64,000 nt of DNA from Salaquimonas sp041736675 (GTDB lineage Bacteria; Pseudomonadota; Alphaproteobacteria; Rhizobiales; Rhizobiaceae). The stretch is from positions 124,001 through 188,000 of the forward strand of contig JBGSTD010000009.1 in NCBI GenBank assembly GCA_041736675.1. The letters run 5' to 3'. The notes under the pieces were generated by a model. The model saw only the letters and a list, made by a program, of their open reading frames with translations, was not told the DNA's origin and made no database searches. Both the position numbers and the translations under genes were made by a program. This document shows, in pieces, positions 24,836 through 32,925 of the stretch. How positions within the stretch are numbered: the first letter of the stretch is position 1; each line of letters begins with the position of its first letter.

Positions 24836-27800
24836 TTAGTTGCCCAGTCTGCCTGATGCATGCGCAAGCATGGTGTAGACTTTGCCGGTATCTGAGGTCA
24901 GGTATGTCTGGGTAATAATGTTGTCGCGGTCATTTTGCGCAACATCGGAAAGCAGCCGCTCAAAATCATCCATGTAGCGATCTACAGCACGGCGAAATTC
25001 CGGTTCGCGGCTGTATTTGTTGCGAATTTCATCAAAGGTCTGTTGACCCTGAAGGGTATACAGGCGGCGGGTAAATACGTTTCGCTCACCCCGCTTGTAA
25101 CGCTCCCACAGGTCGATGGATGCTTCATCGTCAATCAGCCGCGCAATATCCATGGAAAGCGCGTTAAGGCTTTCGATCTTGTGGAGCTGGTTTTGTTGCG
25201 GCCTTGTCACGCGGGCGGGTTCCTCGTCGACAGAAGCCCGTTTCAACAGATCGCTTACCCAGCCGCCTGCTGACGCTTGCGTCGGTCTTGCCGGTGGTCG
25301 GTATGATTGTGTCGGCAGCTCAGGCGTTCGTTGCGGCTGCTGCGGAGGGCGCGAAGGTGCTGTGTTTTGGAATGAGATTTCCGCAGTTTCCTTGCCAAGC
25401 AGCGTATCCTGTGCGCGGGACACATTGCGTACACTGCCTCCGACTGCACGCTGCTGTGAAACGGCTGCGCCGGTATCGAGAGCCTTGCCGGATCTTGATA
25501 CAATTTCAGACAAATCGCGGAGTGCTGAAATCTGGTCGGCCACCACCTTGCGCATGGCGTCAGCGCTCTGACGGGTCTCCTCAGGAAGCTCCATAACACC
25601 TTTGCGCATCTGTGCGCGTGTCTGCTCAAGATCACGCTGAACGTCCTGTGAGGCTTGGCGCATCGCTTCGGTTGCAGCGGCATATCGTGCAGTGGTTTCT
25701 TCTATTGCTGTTCCGATCTCGTTTGAGATGGTGCTGCCAACAAGTCGCGAACGCTGCGACATCTCATCCATCGTCTTTGTCAGCATTTGACCAAAGGCAG
25801 ACATCGATTTTTCGATTTCCGCTGTCCGGCTGCTAAGGCCGGTTGCAAGGTTTTCAAGCGCGCTTTCCCGGTCTTCAAGTGTAGCCGAAAAATTCCGTTG
25901 GGCATTGTCGATCAGGCGGGTTGCCTGTTCGAGCATTTTACCCTGGCTTTCAAACCGTTCAGCAATTCCGCCGATATTGGCCAGAAGATTGGACGCGGTT
26001 TCATCCATTTTGACATGGGCATCAAGTGCCATCGCGCTGGAGTGGTCAACATCATCCCTGGCTTTTGCAACAGTCTGGCTCATGCTTTCCGCCTGGAAAG
26101 TAATCGTCTGTTGCATCTGCGACAGATCCGCATTTGCCCGTTCGATGAGACCGCCAAGTACGCTGCCGACATTGCTGAGTTTGCCAAGCAGATCTGTCAC
26201 GTCTTCGTTTACTGTCCGATGCACGCGGCCCAAACGGTCAGCCACTTCATCCCCCTGAGTCTTGATCTGATTGACAAGGGGCAGGGCAGTTTCATCAAGA
26301 ATGGTAGACAATTCAACCGATCTTGCGCTGAGCAGTTCGTTGAATTCCCTTGTCTTTTCTTCGAGCATCTTTTGGCTGGAAGTCAGTCCGCTACCCAAGG
26401 TCGAATGTATTATCGCGGCACGCTCTGTCAGGATATTGGAGATGGCAGCAGCCTTTTCGTCAATCAAGCCTGCAGTTGCTTCAATTTTCTGGTCAAGATC
26501 AATCGAAATCGAGTTGTGGCGGTCAGACAGCATTTTTGAGAAGATACCAAACCGGCTATCCACGGCGGCCGCAATCTGGGCCTCGCCTGACGCAATGATG
26601 GTTCCAAGGTCTGTGGTTTTTTCCACAATCGTCTGAGCCAGACTCTGACGTTTGCCCTCAATGATCGAGGCAATATTGGCAGATTTTTCCTCCATCGCGT
26701 CAGCGATTCCGATGGCTCTGTTGTCCAGCAAATCTTTCAGCGAGTCGGTGCGTCCGTCGATGTTGTCCACCAGTGTGGCGGCCTTTTCACTCAACGTATT
26801 GCTGATTTCTTGAATACGGGTTTCAAGACCCGAGGCAAAACCGGTTGAGCGCTCTTCTATCGCGCTTGCAAGCGTTTCAGCGCGGCCGTCAATATCGCCC
26901 AGCAACTGGCTGGATTTTTCTTCCATGGAACGGGCCACTTTCAAAAGTGATCCGTCGATATTCTTGACAAAATTATCCGCTCTGGTTTCCAGCGCCGTAT
27001 TCAGTACTCTTGTGCGAACATCAATTCCGCTTGTGATGGCTTCGGTTTTTTCTTCAAGGCCGGAAAGAAGTGATGTTGATTTTTGTTCAATCGAAGAGGC
27101 AATCGCTTCGACCCGAGCTTCCAGATCGACGGCAAATCCGCTGGAATGCTGGGCAAGACCACTCATCAATGATGTAGCGCGTTGATCCATTTCATTGCGC
27201 AAGGCGGAGGTTTGATCATCAATGCCGCGCAGCAAATCATGGGAACGTTTTTCCATGTCTGCACGCAGGTTGGATGTCTGCGTCTCAAGCCCGGTGAACA
27301 GCATTTCCGAGTTTTCAGAAAGCGATTTTGCAAATGTCTCGGATTTTTGCTCGAGGCTTCCAAGCAAGGCATCGCTGCGTTTGCCCAATTCAGATTGCAA
27401 TCTCGTTGTATGTTTTTCAAATCCGGTGAGCAAAACTTCTGAACCAGAGTTGAGTGTATGGGCAAAGGCTCCCGATTTCTCGGAAAGATTGCTCAGGAGA
27501 GTATTGCTGCGGGTATCGAAATCTGCTTTCAGATTTGCTGTCTGCGTATCCAGTCCGGTAAACAATATCTCGGATCCCGAACTTAGCGTGCGAGAGATCA
27601 GGCTTGTTTTTTCGGCCATCAGTTCTCGAAGATTAGCCGAATTGGCTTCAACGCCCTCGGCAAGCTGACGCAATTTTTCGTCCAATTGAGAAATCAGTGT
27701 TTTGGACTTTTCATCCATACCGGAAATCATCTGGTCATTCTGTGTGTCGATACCGGTCCTGATTTCTTCAGCTTTCAGGCTAACTGCAGAAAGTCCGTTT

Positions 27801-29449
27801 TGTAGGGAAGCGGCAATATCTGAATGGTGCCTTCTAAGACCTTCCTGCAATCGTTCGGCACGTTCGCCTATGCTTGTGCCAATCGCTTCGGTTGTTTTTT
27901 CCAGTGAAACCTGACGCTCCTGCAGGGATTGGTTGACCGCGTCGAGATGGCTTGTCATTGCCTGGCCGAAAACGCTCAATCGCTCTTTCAGAGTGTCGCT
28001 GATATAGGCTGTTCGGTCATTGAGAACCTGATCGAGCACTTCAGTCCGATTGCCCAGCGCTTGCACAAAGGCATCGCCTTTGGTGGAAAGCGTGTGGTCA
28101 AGTGTCTTGAGCCGGCTGTCCAGTTGGGTTTGCAGTGTGGTTCCTGTCTCATCAAGCCTCGATGAAAATTCAGCGATCCGCATACCAATGGCGTCTTCAA
28201 ACTGCCGGGTGGCATAGTCACTCTGGTCTTTCAATCTGGCTGACTGGGTATCCATCAGATTTGCCATGGCCGATCCAGCCATGTTTATTTGCTGGCTGAT
28301 ATCCTGTGTTCGCGAAGTCAGCGCATCGGAGATTTGCCGCGTGCCTGAATTGATCTTGTTCTCTATGTCCATGCCGGAACTGGAAAGCAGGGAAACAAGA
28401 TTTTGCCCCGCATCCGACAAGGTCGCATGAATTCCCTGCTCACGCTGCTCAAGTGTTTGTGCCAGGTGATTGGTGGCCTGATCGATAACGTTTTGGATTT
28501 TACTACTCGCGGTCTCGAGTTCCGAACTCAATCCGAGATGCGATCCTGCAATCGATGCTCGCAGACGTTCAGCATGACCCACCACATTTTCGCGCTCCGT
28601 CGAAAGATCAACAAGCAGGGTTCTTAAACGAATTTCTGAATCTGAATAAGAACGTTGAAGATTGAGTACTTCTCCCTGAACCATGCTTTCCAACTCGCCA
28701 GCACGCGCCAGTGCCCGTTCGACTCCATCGCCCATAGCTGCAACTTCGCGCCGGATCGCCCGGCCAACCGTGCGAACGGAATCTGTGGCGATGCTTTCGG
28801 GTTGCATAAGGCGGATGGCAGCTTCCGTCATAGATTTGGCTGCAAAGCGCATTTCCTGGGCACGCCGCAAAAGGGTGGCAAAGGCCCAAACCAGCAGGAC
28901 AGGAATGAAGGCGGTGGCAAGGTAAAGGTACGTTTTCGGATTGACCAGCTTCTGGGCCAATCCATTGCTGAAATCATAAGTGGTCGGATCTATGTTGCGG
29001 ATGTAATAGCCAACAACAATAATCCAGCAGATGGATAGTACAGCAGCGATCACGAACGGTAGGCCGGATGCCTTTTGCTGAAGGCCGTAGACCAGTTCAG
29101 CAACAGCATCGCGCCGGTCGTCGTTGGCGGGCCGAAATTCCTTCGGTTTGAGTGCTTCGAATTCTTCCACGGCCTCATGGCGTTTCGTGGCGGTTCCTGT
29201 GCGTGTATCGCTCTTTGTTGATATCGGTTGCCTTGCAATGGCTGTTGACGATGGGGCTACGTCTGCATCCCGCAGATCAGCCGCTGCAGCTGTCAATTTG
29301 CGTTCAAGTTCGTTGAAGACCTCTTCATCGCTCATGTCGTCGAGATTGTTGTCGATCAGATCATCAAACGTCAATTCAACGTCAAGGGCATCTTCGATCG
29401 ATTTGGCCGTTGTCTTTGCGCCGGATTTATTTGCTGGCTTCGTTGACAT
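24836..29449 (-). CDS. giant membrane-anchored hendecad-repeat protein, growth pole ring protein-like (GPR/RgsE)
   Basis: 1537-residue protein often labelled 'kinesin-like' or 'apolipoprotein-like' by automatic annotation; it has no motor domain. ATG 29449 is chosen because the 31 codons upstream are unlike the acidic Lys/Asp-rich start. An N-terminal cytoplasmic segment (1-129, acidic DDLIDNNLDDMSDEEV) is followed by two membrane helices (about 130-150 and 174-193). Almost everything to about residue 1330 is uninterrupted helix: 11-residue repeats run from about 433, strictly in register from 568 to 1062. A proline-rich linker (about 1360-1430) precedes a conserved C-terminal block (ARLIDDEASIDLWERYKRG to RLGN). 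This architecture matches GPR of Agrobacterium and RgsE of Sinorhizobium, which form a ring at the growing pole. The Agrobacterium protein is longer (about 2100 residues from memory), consistent with a variable repeat number. Homology inferred from architecture, not from a search. Confidence 0.75.
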   Translation of the reverse strand: MSTKPANKSGAKTTAKSIEDALDVELTFDDLIDNNLDDMSDEEVFNELERKLTAAAADLRDADVAPSSTAIARQPISTKSDTRTGTATKRHEAVEEFEALKPKEFRPANDDRRDAVAELVYGLQQKASGLPFVIAAVLSICWIIVVGYYIRNIDPTTYDFSNGLAQKLVNPKTYLYLATAFIPVLLVWAFATLLRRAQEMRFAAKSMTEAAIRLMQPESIATDSVRTVGRAIRREVAAMGDGVERALARAGELESMVQGEVLNLQRSYSDSEIRLRTLLVDLSTERENVVGHAERLRASIAGSHLGLSSELETASSKIQNVIDQATNHLAQTLEQREQGIHATLSDAGQNLVSLLSSSGMDIENKINSGTRQISDALTSRTQDISQQINMAGSAMANLMDTQSARLKDQSDYATRQFEDAIGMRIAEFSSRLDETGTTLQTQLDSRLKTLDHTLSTKGDAFVQALGNRTEVLDQVLNDRTAYISDTLKERLSVFGQAMTSHLDAVNQSLQERQVSLEKTTEAIGTSIGERAERLQEGLRRHHSDIAASLQNGLSAVSLKAEEIRTGIDTQNDQMISGMDEKSKTLISQLDEKLRQLAEGVEANSANLRELMAEKTSLISRTLSSGSEILFTGLDTQTANLKADFDTRSNTLLSNLSEKSGAFAHTLNSGSEVLLTGFEKHTTRLQSELGKRSDALLGSLEQKSETFAKSLSENSEMLFTGLETQTSNLRADMEKRSHDLLRGIDDQTSALRNEMDQRATSLMSGLAQHSSGFAVDLEARVEAIASSIEQKSTSLLSGLEEKTEAITSGIDVRTRVLNTALETRADNFVKNIDGSLLKVARSMEEKSSQLLGDIDGRAETLASAIEERSTGFASGLETRIQEISNTLSEKAATLVDNIDGRTDSLKDLLDNRAIGIADAMEEKSANIASIIEGKRQSLAQTIVEKTTDLGTIIASGEAQIAAAVDSRFGIFSKMLSDRHNSISIDLDQKIEATAGLIDEKAAAISNILTERAAIIHSTLGSGLTSSQKMLEEKTREFNELLSARSVELSTILDETALPLVNQIKTQGDEVADRLGRVHRTVNEDVTDLLGKLSNVGSVLGGLIERANADLSQMQQTITFQAESMSQTVAKARDDVDHSSAMALDAHVKMDETASNLLANIGGIAERFESQGKMLEQATRLIDNAQRNFSATLEDRESALENLATGLSSRTAEIEKSMSAFGQMLTKTMDEMSQRSRLVGSTISNEIGTAIEETTARYAAATEAMRQASQDVQRDLEQTRAQMRKGVMELPEETRQSADAMRKVVADQISALRDLSEIVSRSGKALDTGAAVSQQRAVGGSVRNVSRAQDTLLGKETAEISFQNTAPSRPPQQPQRTPELPTQSYRPPARPTQASAGGWVSDLLKRASVDEEPARVTRPQQNQLHKIESLNALSMDIARLIDDEASIDLWERYKRGERNVFTRRLYTLQGQQTFDEIRNKYSREPEFRRAVDRYMDDFERLLSDVAQNDRDNIITQTYLTSDTGKVYTMLAHASGRLGN
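26264..27748 (-). repeat. 45 consecutive in-register 11-codon (33-bp) repeats
   Basis: Residues 568-1062 of the GPR-like protein divide without a gap into 45 units of 11 residues, from DTQNDQMISGM to DETALPLVNQI. The consensus is acidic-x-Lys/Arg-x-x-x-hydrophobic-x-x-x-Leu/Ile: examples are EEKSANIASII, EGKRQSLAQTI, VEKTTDLGTII and DEKAAAISNIL. Further 11-mers precede it from about residue 433, broken once by a 14-residue unit (QERQVSLEKTTEAI). Strict hendecads favour straight or slightly right-handed coiled coils, or amphipathic helices as in apolipoproteins. Confidence 0.95.
27188..27583 (-). repeat. three tandem 132-bp (44-residue) super-repeats
   Basis: Inside the hendecad region, residues 623-754 are three copies of a four-unit block. 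They begin SSGSEILFTGL, NSGSEVLLTGF and SENSEMLFTGL respectively, each followed by a T-x-L-x-x-[DE] unit, an RS-x-x-LL unit and a third unit. The similarity at protein level is far higher than between unrelated hendecads, implying fairly recent tandem duplication. Confidence 0.85.
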
Positions 29450-29844
29450 TCTTGTTACTCGCTCACTCTTTTCAATCTCGAGGCAAAACTCGCCTGTCGA
29501 ATGCCTCGTAATTATTACTTCCGTGACTGATAACGGCACCATACTGAAAAATCAGAACCGCAGTAACAGGCACAAAGCCGCTGCTTGCACAAAAGTTATT
29601 TGGCTCAACCCGCCACAGGTCTTTACCATAAACAAAATGGTGCCATTGATCTTCTTGCCGCAAGCGTCTCGTAATGGCACAATAAGGTCAACTCTACAAT
29701 AATTTCAGGTTTCCGCAGAGCAAATAGTTAAAACAAGGTTAAGAAAACCAATTGATCCCCAGATGATTTTGGTGCTGTAAATTTGGATCAGGTAATTAAC
29801 ATTCTTGGTAACAAGGCCTTTCAGGCCAGAGCAGGGTAATCAGC
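29450..29844. other. 395-bp intergenic region between divergent genes
   Basis: AT-rich spacer between the leftward GPR-like gene and the rightward 96-residue gene; it must hold both promoters. The sequence TTAACATTCTTGGTAACAAGG precedes the rightward gene, and AGCAGGG lies 9 nt before its ATG. I could not identify convincing -35/-10 pairs, an RNA gene or an additional reading frame. Confidence 0.4.
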
Positions 29845-30135
29845 ATGGCTACTGTAATGAATGAAAAAGCTGAAGGTAAAGTGGTTCCGTTGAAGACAAA
29901 TGGAAATCATACAGGAACAAGACCAAGCGATGCGCAATTGCGATATTTGCGGATGGGGCTTGAGCAAGCCGGCGGAAAATTGCCGTTATTTGATGAAAAT
30001 GGCCAGGAAATCAAGCCGGCGACGATTAAATCTTGCATTGAAAAAGGCTGGGCCGAACCTTGGTTCAACAATCCGATAAAGCCGGATTGGCTTGTTTGTA
30101 AGCTGACTGATGCCGGCCGCAAACTTTTGAGCTGA
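29845..30135 (+). CDS. small conserved-looking protein of unknown function
   Basis: 96-residue soluble protein that I do not recognise. The first 30 residues are polar and probably disordered. The rest is compact: PSDAQLRYLRMGLEQAGGKLPLFD and then ATIKSCIEKGWAEPWF. It ends LVCKLTDAGRKLL, which has the rhythm of a winged-helix domain whose last helix (LTDAGRKLL) resembles the wing region of MarR-like proteins. Start ATG 29845 has AGCAGGG at a suitable distance. It stands next to the GPR-like gene (divergent) and an HPt gene (same strand). No DNA-binding claim is made. Confidence 0.7.
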   Translation: MATVMNEKAEGKVVPLKTNGNHTGTRPSDAQLRYLRMGLEQAGGKLPLFDENGQEIKPATIKSCIEKGWAEPWFNNPIKPDWLVCKLTDAGRKLLS

Positions 30136-30210
30136 TCCAAATTGATATTTTAAGCAGATTTTCATATTCCTGTGCCAAGGTTTTCTGATGTTAAAATCAG
30201 GAGTAATTCA

Positions 30211-30564
30211 ATGGCCATGGCCTTGAGACAAGACGTTTTCCAAGCACAACGAGATAGTGGACAATCAAAACCAATCGACTTGGTGCATCTGGGAAATCAG
30301 ACAATGGGAGACAGTTCTCTCGAAAGCGAAGTGTTGGGCATCTTTGTCAGTCAATCGCAAGTTTATATGAAAATGATGAATTGCAGCGATATCGAGACGA
30401 GAATTCGCGCTGCTCATTCCCTAAAAGGGGCTGCGCGTGGCATTGGCGCATTTACTCTTGCCGAACGCGCCAGTGAAGTAGAGCATGTCCGCCATGGTGG
30501 CTACGAACGTCTTCAAAGCGAATTGGATCGCGTGATTGCATATATCAGGGCATTGCAGTCCTGA
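30211..30564 (+). CDS. orphan HPt (histidine phosphotransfer) domain protein
   Basis: 117-residue single-domain protein. The phosphorylatable histidine is His69 in AAHSLKGAARGIGA, the HPt signature (HxLKGxxxxxG). Flanking helices, LESEVLGIFVSQSQVYMKMM before and LAERASEVEHV after, complete the four-helix bundle. ATG 30211, with AGGAG 7 nt upstream, is preferred over an in-frame start at 30172. HPt proteins shuttle phosphate between hybrid kinases and response regulators. No kinase or regulator gene is next to it, so its partners are elsewhere. The best-known alphaproteobacterial HPt, ChpT, has a different sequence layout. Separated by 75 nt from the upstream small gene. Confidence 0.85.
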   Translation: MAMALRQDVFQAQRDSGQSKPIDLVHLGNQTMGDSSLESEVLGIFVSQSQVYMKMMNCSDIETRIRAAHSLKGAARGIGAFTLAERASEVEHVRHGGYERLQSELDRVIAYIRALQS

Positions 30565-30682
30565 ACTTTCAGTCCAACATTTCCGATAATTGTTTCTGTC
30601 TGTCGGCATAAAACTCCTTGACTTGGCTTTGTGATCAATTAAGTCCTGTGCCGACTATCTTTATGACCGGGGTCAAAAATTC

Positions 30683-31003
30683 ATGCCAAAAATCACATAC
30701 ATCACCCATGATGGGAAAAGCCATGTCGTGGATGCTCCGGCGGGTACGACTGTAATGGAAAATGCGATCAAGAATTCCGTTCCTGGAATTGAAGCAGAGT
30801 GTGGGGGCGCGTGTGCTTGCGCCACTTGCCATGTATATGTGGATGCAGCCTGGCAGGACAAAGTTGGCAAGCCGGACATAATGGAAGAAGACATGCTTGA
30901 TTTTGCCTATGAGGCAAAGCAGGGCTCTCGCTTGTCATGCCAGATAAAGATTACAGAAGATCTGGATGGTTTGGTGGTAAATATTCCAGAACGGCAAGCT
31001 TAA
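30683..31003 (+). CDS. 2Fe-2S ferredoxin, adrenodoxin type
   Basis: 106-residue electron carrier. The plant/vertebrate-type cluster ligands follow the adrenodoxin spacing C-x5-C-x2-C-x36-C: Cys40 (ECGGAC), Cys46, Cys49 (CATCHVYV) and Cys86 (RLSCQIKI). An acidic patch (KPDIMEEDMLDFAYEA) corresponds to the partner-binding helix. Such ferredoxins serve iron-sulfur cluster assembly (Fdx/FdxB) or cytochrome P450s. No isc/suf gene or P450 is adjacent, so the role is undetermined. A GGGGT element precedes the ATG. The leftward DUF922 gene ends 47 nt downstream. A weak AAATCA/TGATTT stem with a T-run near 31010-31035 may terminate it. Confidence 0.92.
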   Translation: MPKITYITHDGKSHVVDAPAGTTVMENAIKNSVPGIEAECGGACACATCHVYVDAAWQDKVGKPDIMEEDMLDFAYEAKQGSRLSCQIKITEDLDGLVVNIPERQA

Positions 31004-31050
31004 TATTATAAATCAAATTGTTACAGTGATTTTTTAATTTAATATATTCT

Positions 31051-31614
31051 CTAGCTGGTAGTCCCTAGCCGAACTTTTTCATCTGCGTCAAACTTCAATT
31101 GCGCCGCGCGGTGCTTCGCCATTATTTCTTCAAAAATTGCGACAGCCTTTGCCTTGAGCACATCACAGTTTTCTGCTGCAGGCAGTTTCAGAATTGCGCG
31201 TTCGGCCATTTCTGCATGGTTGTCAGCAATGGCGACATGAACAGCTTCATGTTGCTTGGCATACCTTTCGATGCTGGAAAATGCAGGCCGTAATTCCTTG
31301 CTGGCTTTGCGACGGTCGCTCAATCGGGGAAGTGTGACATCTGCCTTGACTCTGATATTCGCACTGGTAACACGACATTCGCCGCTTTCTTCACCAAATC
31401 GTACATCCGGCAACATGCTGATACGTGTCGCTGCGACCGCCCGGCCCACACCTTCAACAGTCGGGCCATGGAGCGCGATCTGACGGTCCAGTTGTTCAAA
31501 GGAAGTACCTTTCAAGTTGTAGTAACCGACTGTCACACTGGTTCTTGGTGCCGCGATAACACAGCCTGCCAAAAACAGAGTACTCAGAACGACAATGGGA
31601 TTGCGGATACGCAT
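31051..31614 (-). CDS. DUF922 family putative metallopeptidase lipoprotein
   Basis: 187-residue exported protein with lipobox LAGC at Cys18. Its DUF922 signature includes the SVTVGYYNLKGTSFEQLDRQI opening and a zinc-peptidase-like HEAVH at 122-126 followed by ADNHAEMAE. The HExxH motif suggests a Zn-dependent hydrolase, but activity in this family is not established to my knowledge. Two cysteines (C80, C149 region) may be paired. It follows the fatty-acid synthase-like gene by 33 nt on the same strand, so it could be the last gene of the photolyase/lipid operon. Confidence 0.78.
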   Translation of the reverse strand: MRIRNPIVVLSTLFLAGCVIAAPRTSVTVGYYNLKGTSFEQLDRQIALHGPTVEGVGRAVAATRISMLPDVRFGEESGECRVTSANIRVKADVTLPRLSDRRKASKELRPAFSSIERYAKQHEAVHVAIADNHAEMAERAILKLPAAENCDVLKAKAVAIFEEIMAKHRAAQLKFDADEKVRLGTTS

Positions 31615-31647
31615 ACTTTTTCATGGCTTCCATTTTGAGTGTCTGCG

Positions 31648-32925
31648 TCATGTTTTGTGAAAAAATACCTGACGCACATCTGTATTTTGTGACTTAAACC
31701 CCGCCTCACAATAATGCATGTAAAATTCCCACATGCGTTTGAAACGGTCATCAAATCCCATGGCTTTGATTTCATCCCATTTACCCCAGAACGTGACCCG
31801 CCATTCAGCCAAGGTACGCGCATAGTCGAGACCAAAAATTCTCGGTTCTTCTTCCTTAAACCCAGCATGGCTGCCAAGTTTTGACAGAATTGAGGGTGAA
31901 GGCAGCATCCCCCCCGGAAATACATAACGCTGAATGAAGTCAGGAGTTGCACGGTATTTTTCAAAACTTCGGTCGGTGATGGTGATAATCTGCAGTCCGG
32001 CTTTCCCGCCCTTCTTCAAGCATTGGGTCAACTTGCCAAAATATGTTTCCCAATAGTTCTCTCCAACTGCTTCGAACATTTCAATCGAGGCAATTTTGTC
32101 ATAAACACCAGCTTCATCGCGATAGTCCTGGAATTTGAGGTCGACCTTTTCATTCAGTCCGGCTTCAAAAATCCGTTTCTGTGCAAAATCGAGTTGCTCC
32201 TGACTGATCGTCAATCCTGTGAGATGGGCATTGGTATTCTTGGCAACATATTCTGCAAAGCCGCCCCATCCACAGCCGATCTCGAGGATTCTGTCGCCGT
32301 CCCCAATTTCAAGTCTTTCAGCGAGCGAACGGTATTTTGCCTGTTGCGCAGCTTCCAGCGAATTTGTTTCTTTCTCATAAATCGCGGATGAATAGGTCAT
32401 GCTTTTATCGAGCCACAGCTTGTAGAACTCATTACCGAGATCATAATGGGCGGAAATGTTCTTCTTCGAACCGCGTTTGGTGTTGGTGTTCATCCAGTGC
32501 CTGAAACGTTCCAGGATCACCATGAAATAGTTGGGCGAAGTGAGCTTCTGTCCCAAGGCATAGTTGACGCTGAACAATTCCAGAAAGGTAGTAACATCTG
32601 TGCTGTCCCAGTCGCGATCCATGTAACTTTCAGCAACACCGATCGAACCGCCAAAAACCGCCCGCCTTGGCAAGTTCCAGTTGTGCAACGTGACATCAGC
32701 TACTGGACCCTGGTTTGTCGCTTCAAACTTGTAGGTTGACTTGTTAGGCAAGGTGACTGTCAGCGTACCAAACTCCATTTGCGTCAATGCCTTGAGTATT
32801 GTTGATACATGGACAGGAAGTGCGGCAGTCAATTCGGCAACATTGTCCAGTGTTATGCTGACGGGATTACGATAAGCCTCAGCGGTAGTTCCAATCTGAT
32901 CAAACAACATCGAATTCCTATTCAT
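31648..32925 (-). CDS. cyclopropane-fatty-acyl-phospholipid synthase family methyltransferase
   Basis: SAM-dependent enzyme acting on unsaturated chains of membrane phospholipids. The family core is intact: SAHYDLGNEFYKLWLDKSMTYS, SAM-binding LEIGCGWGGFAEY, LTISQEQLDFA, SIEMFEAVGE and the C-terminal WRVTFWGKWDEI. ATG 32925 is preferred because GGAGG lies 8 nt upstream; an in-frame GTG at 32940 would overlap more deeply into the DUF1365 gene. With the recommended start it overlaps that gene by 8 nt. Paralogues in such clusters may make methylated unsaturated fatty acids (precursors of furan lipids) rather than cyclopropanes. Which product applies here is an open question. Confidence 0.9.
   Translation of the reverse strand: MNRNSMLFDQIGTTAEAYRNPVSITLDNVAELTAALPVHVSTILKALTQMEFGTLTVTLPNKSTYKFEATNQGPVADVTLHNWNLPRRAVFGGSIGVAESYMDRDWDSTDVTTFLELFSVNYALGQKLTSPNYFMVILERFRHWMNTNTKRGSKKNISAHYDLGNEFYKLWLDKSMTYSSAIYEKETNSLEAAQQAKYRSLAERLEIGDGDRILEIGCGWGGFAEYVAKNTNAHLTGLTISQEQLDFAQKRIFEAGLNEKVDLKFQDYRDEAGVYDKIASIEMFEAVGENYWETYFGKLTQCLKKGGKAGLQIITITDRSFEKYRATPDFIQRYVFPGGMLPSPSILSKLGSHAGFKEEEPRIFGLDYARTLAEWRVTFWGKWDEIKAMGFDDRFKRMWEFYMHYCEAGFKSQNTDVRQVFFHKT

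Noticed and set aside
24836..29449. Kinesin or CRISPR-like interpretation of the long repetitive gene
   Set aside because: No motor domain or P-loop is present, and the 33-bp periodicity is a protein-level hendecad with diverged DNA, not identical repeats with unique spacers.
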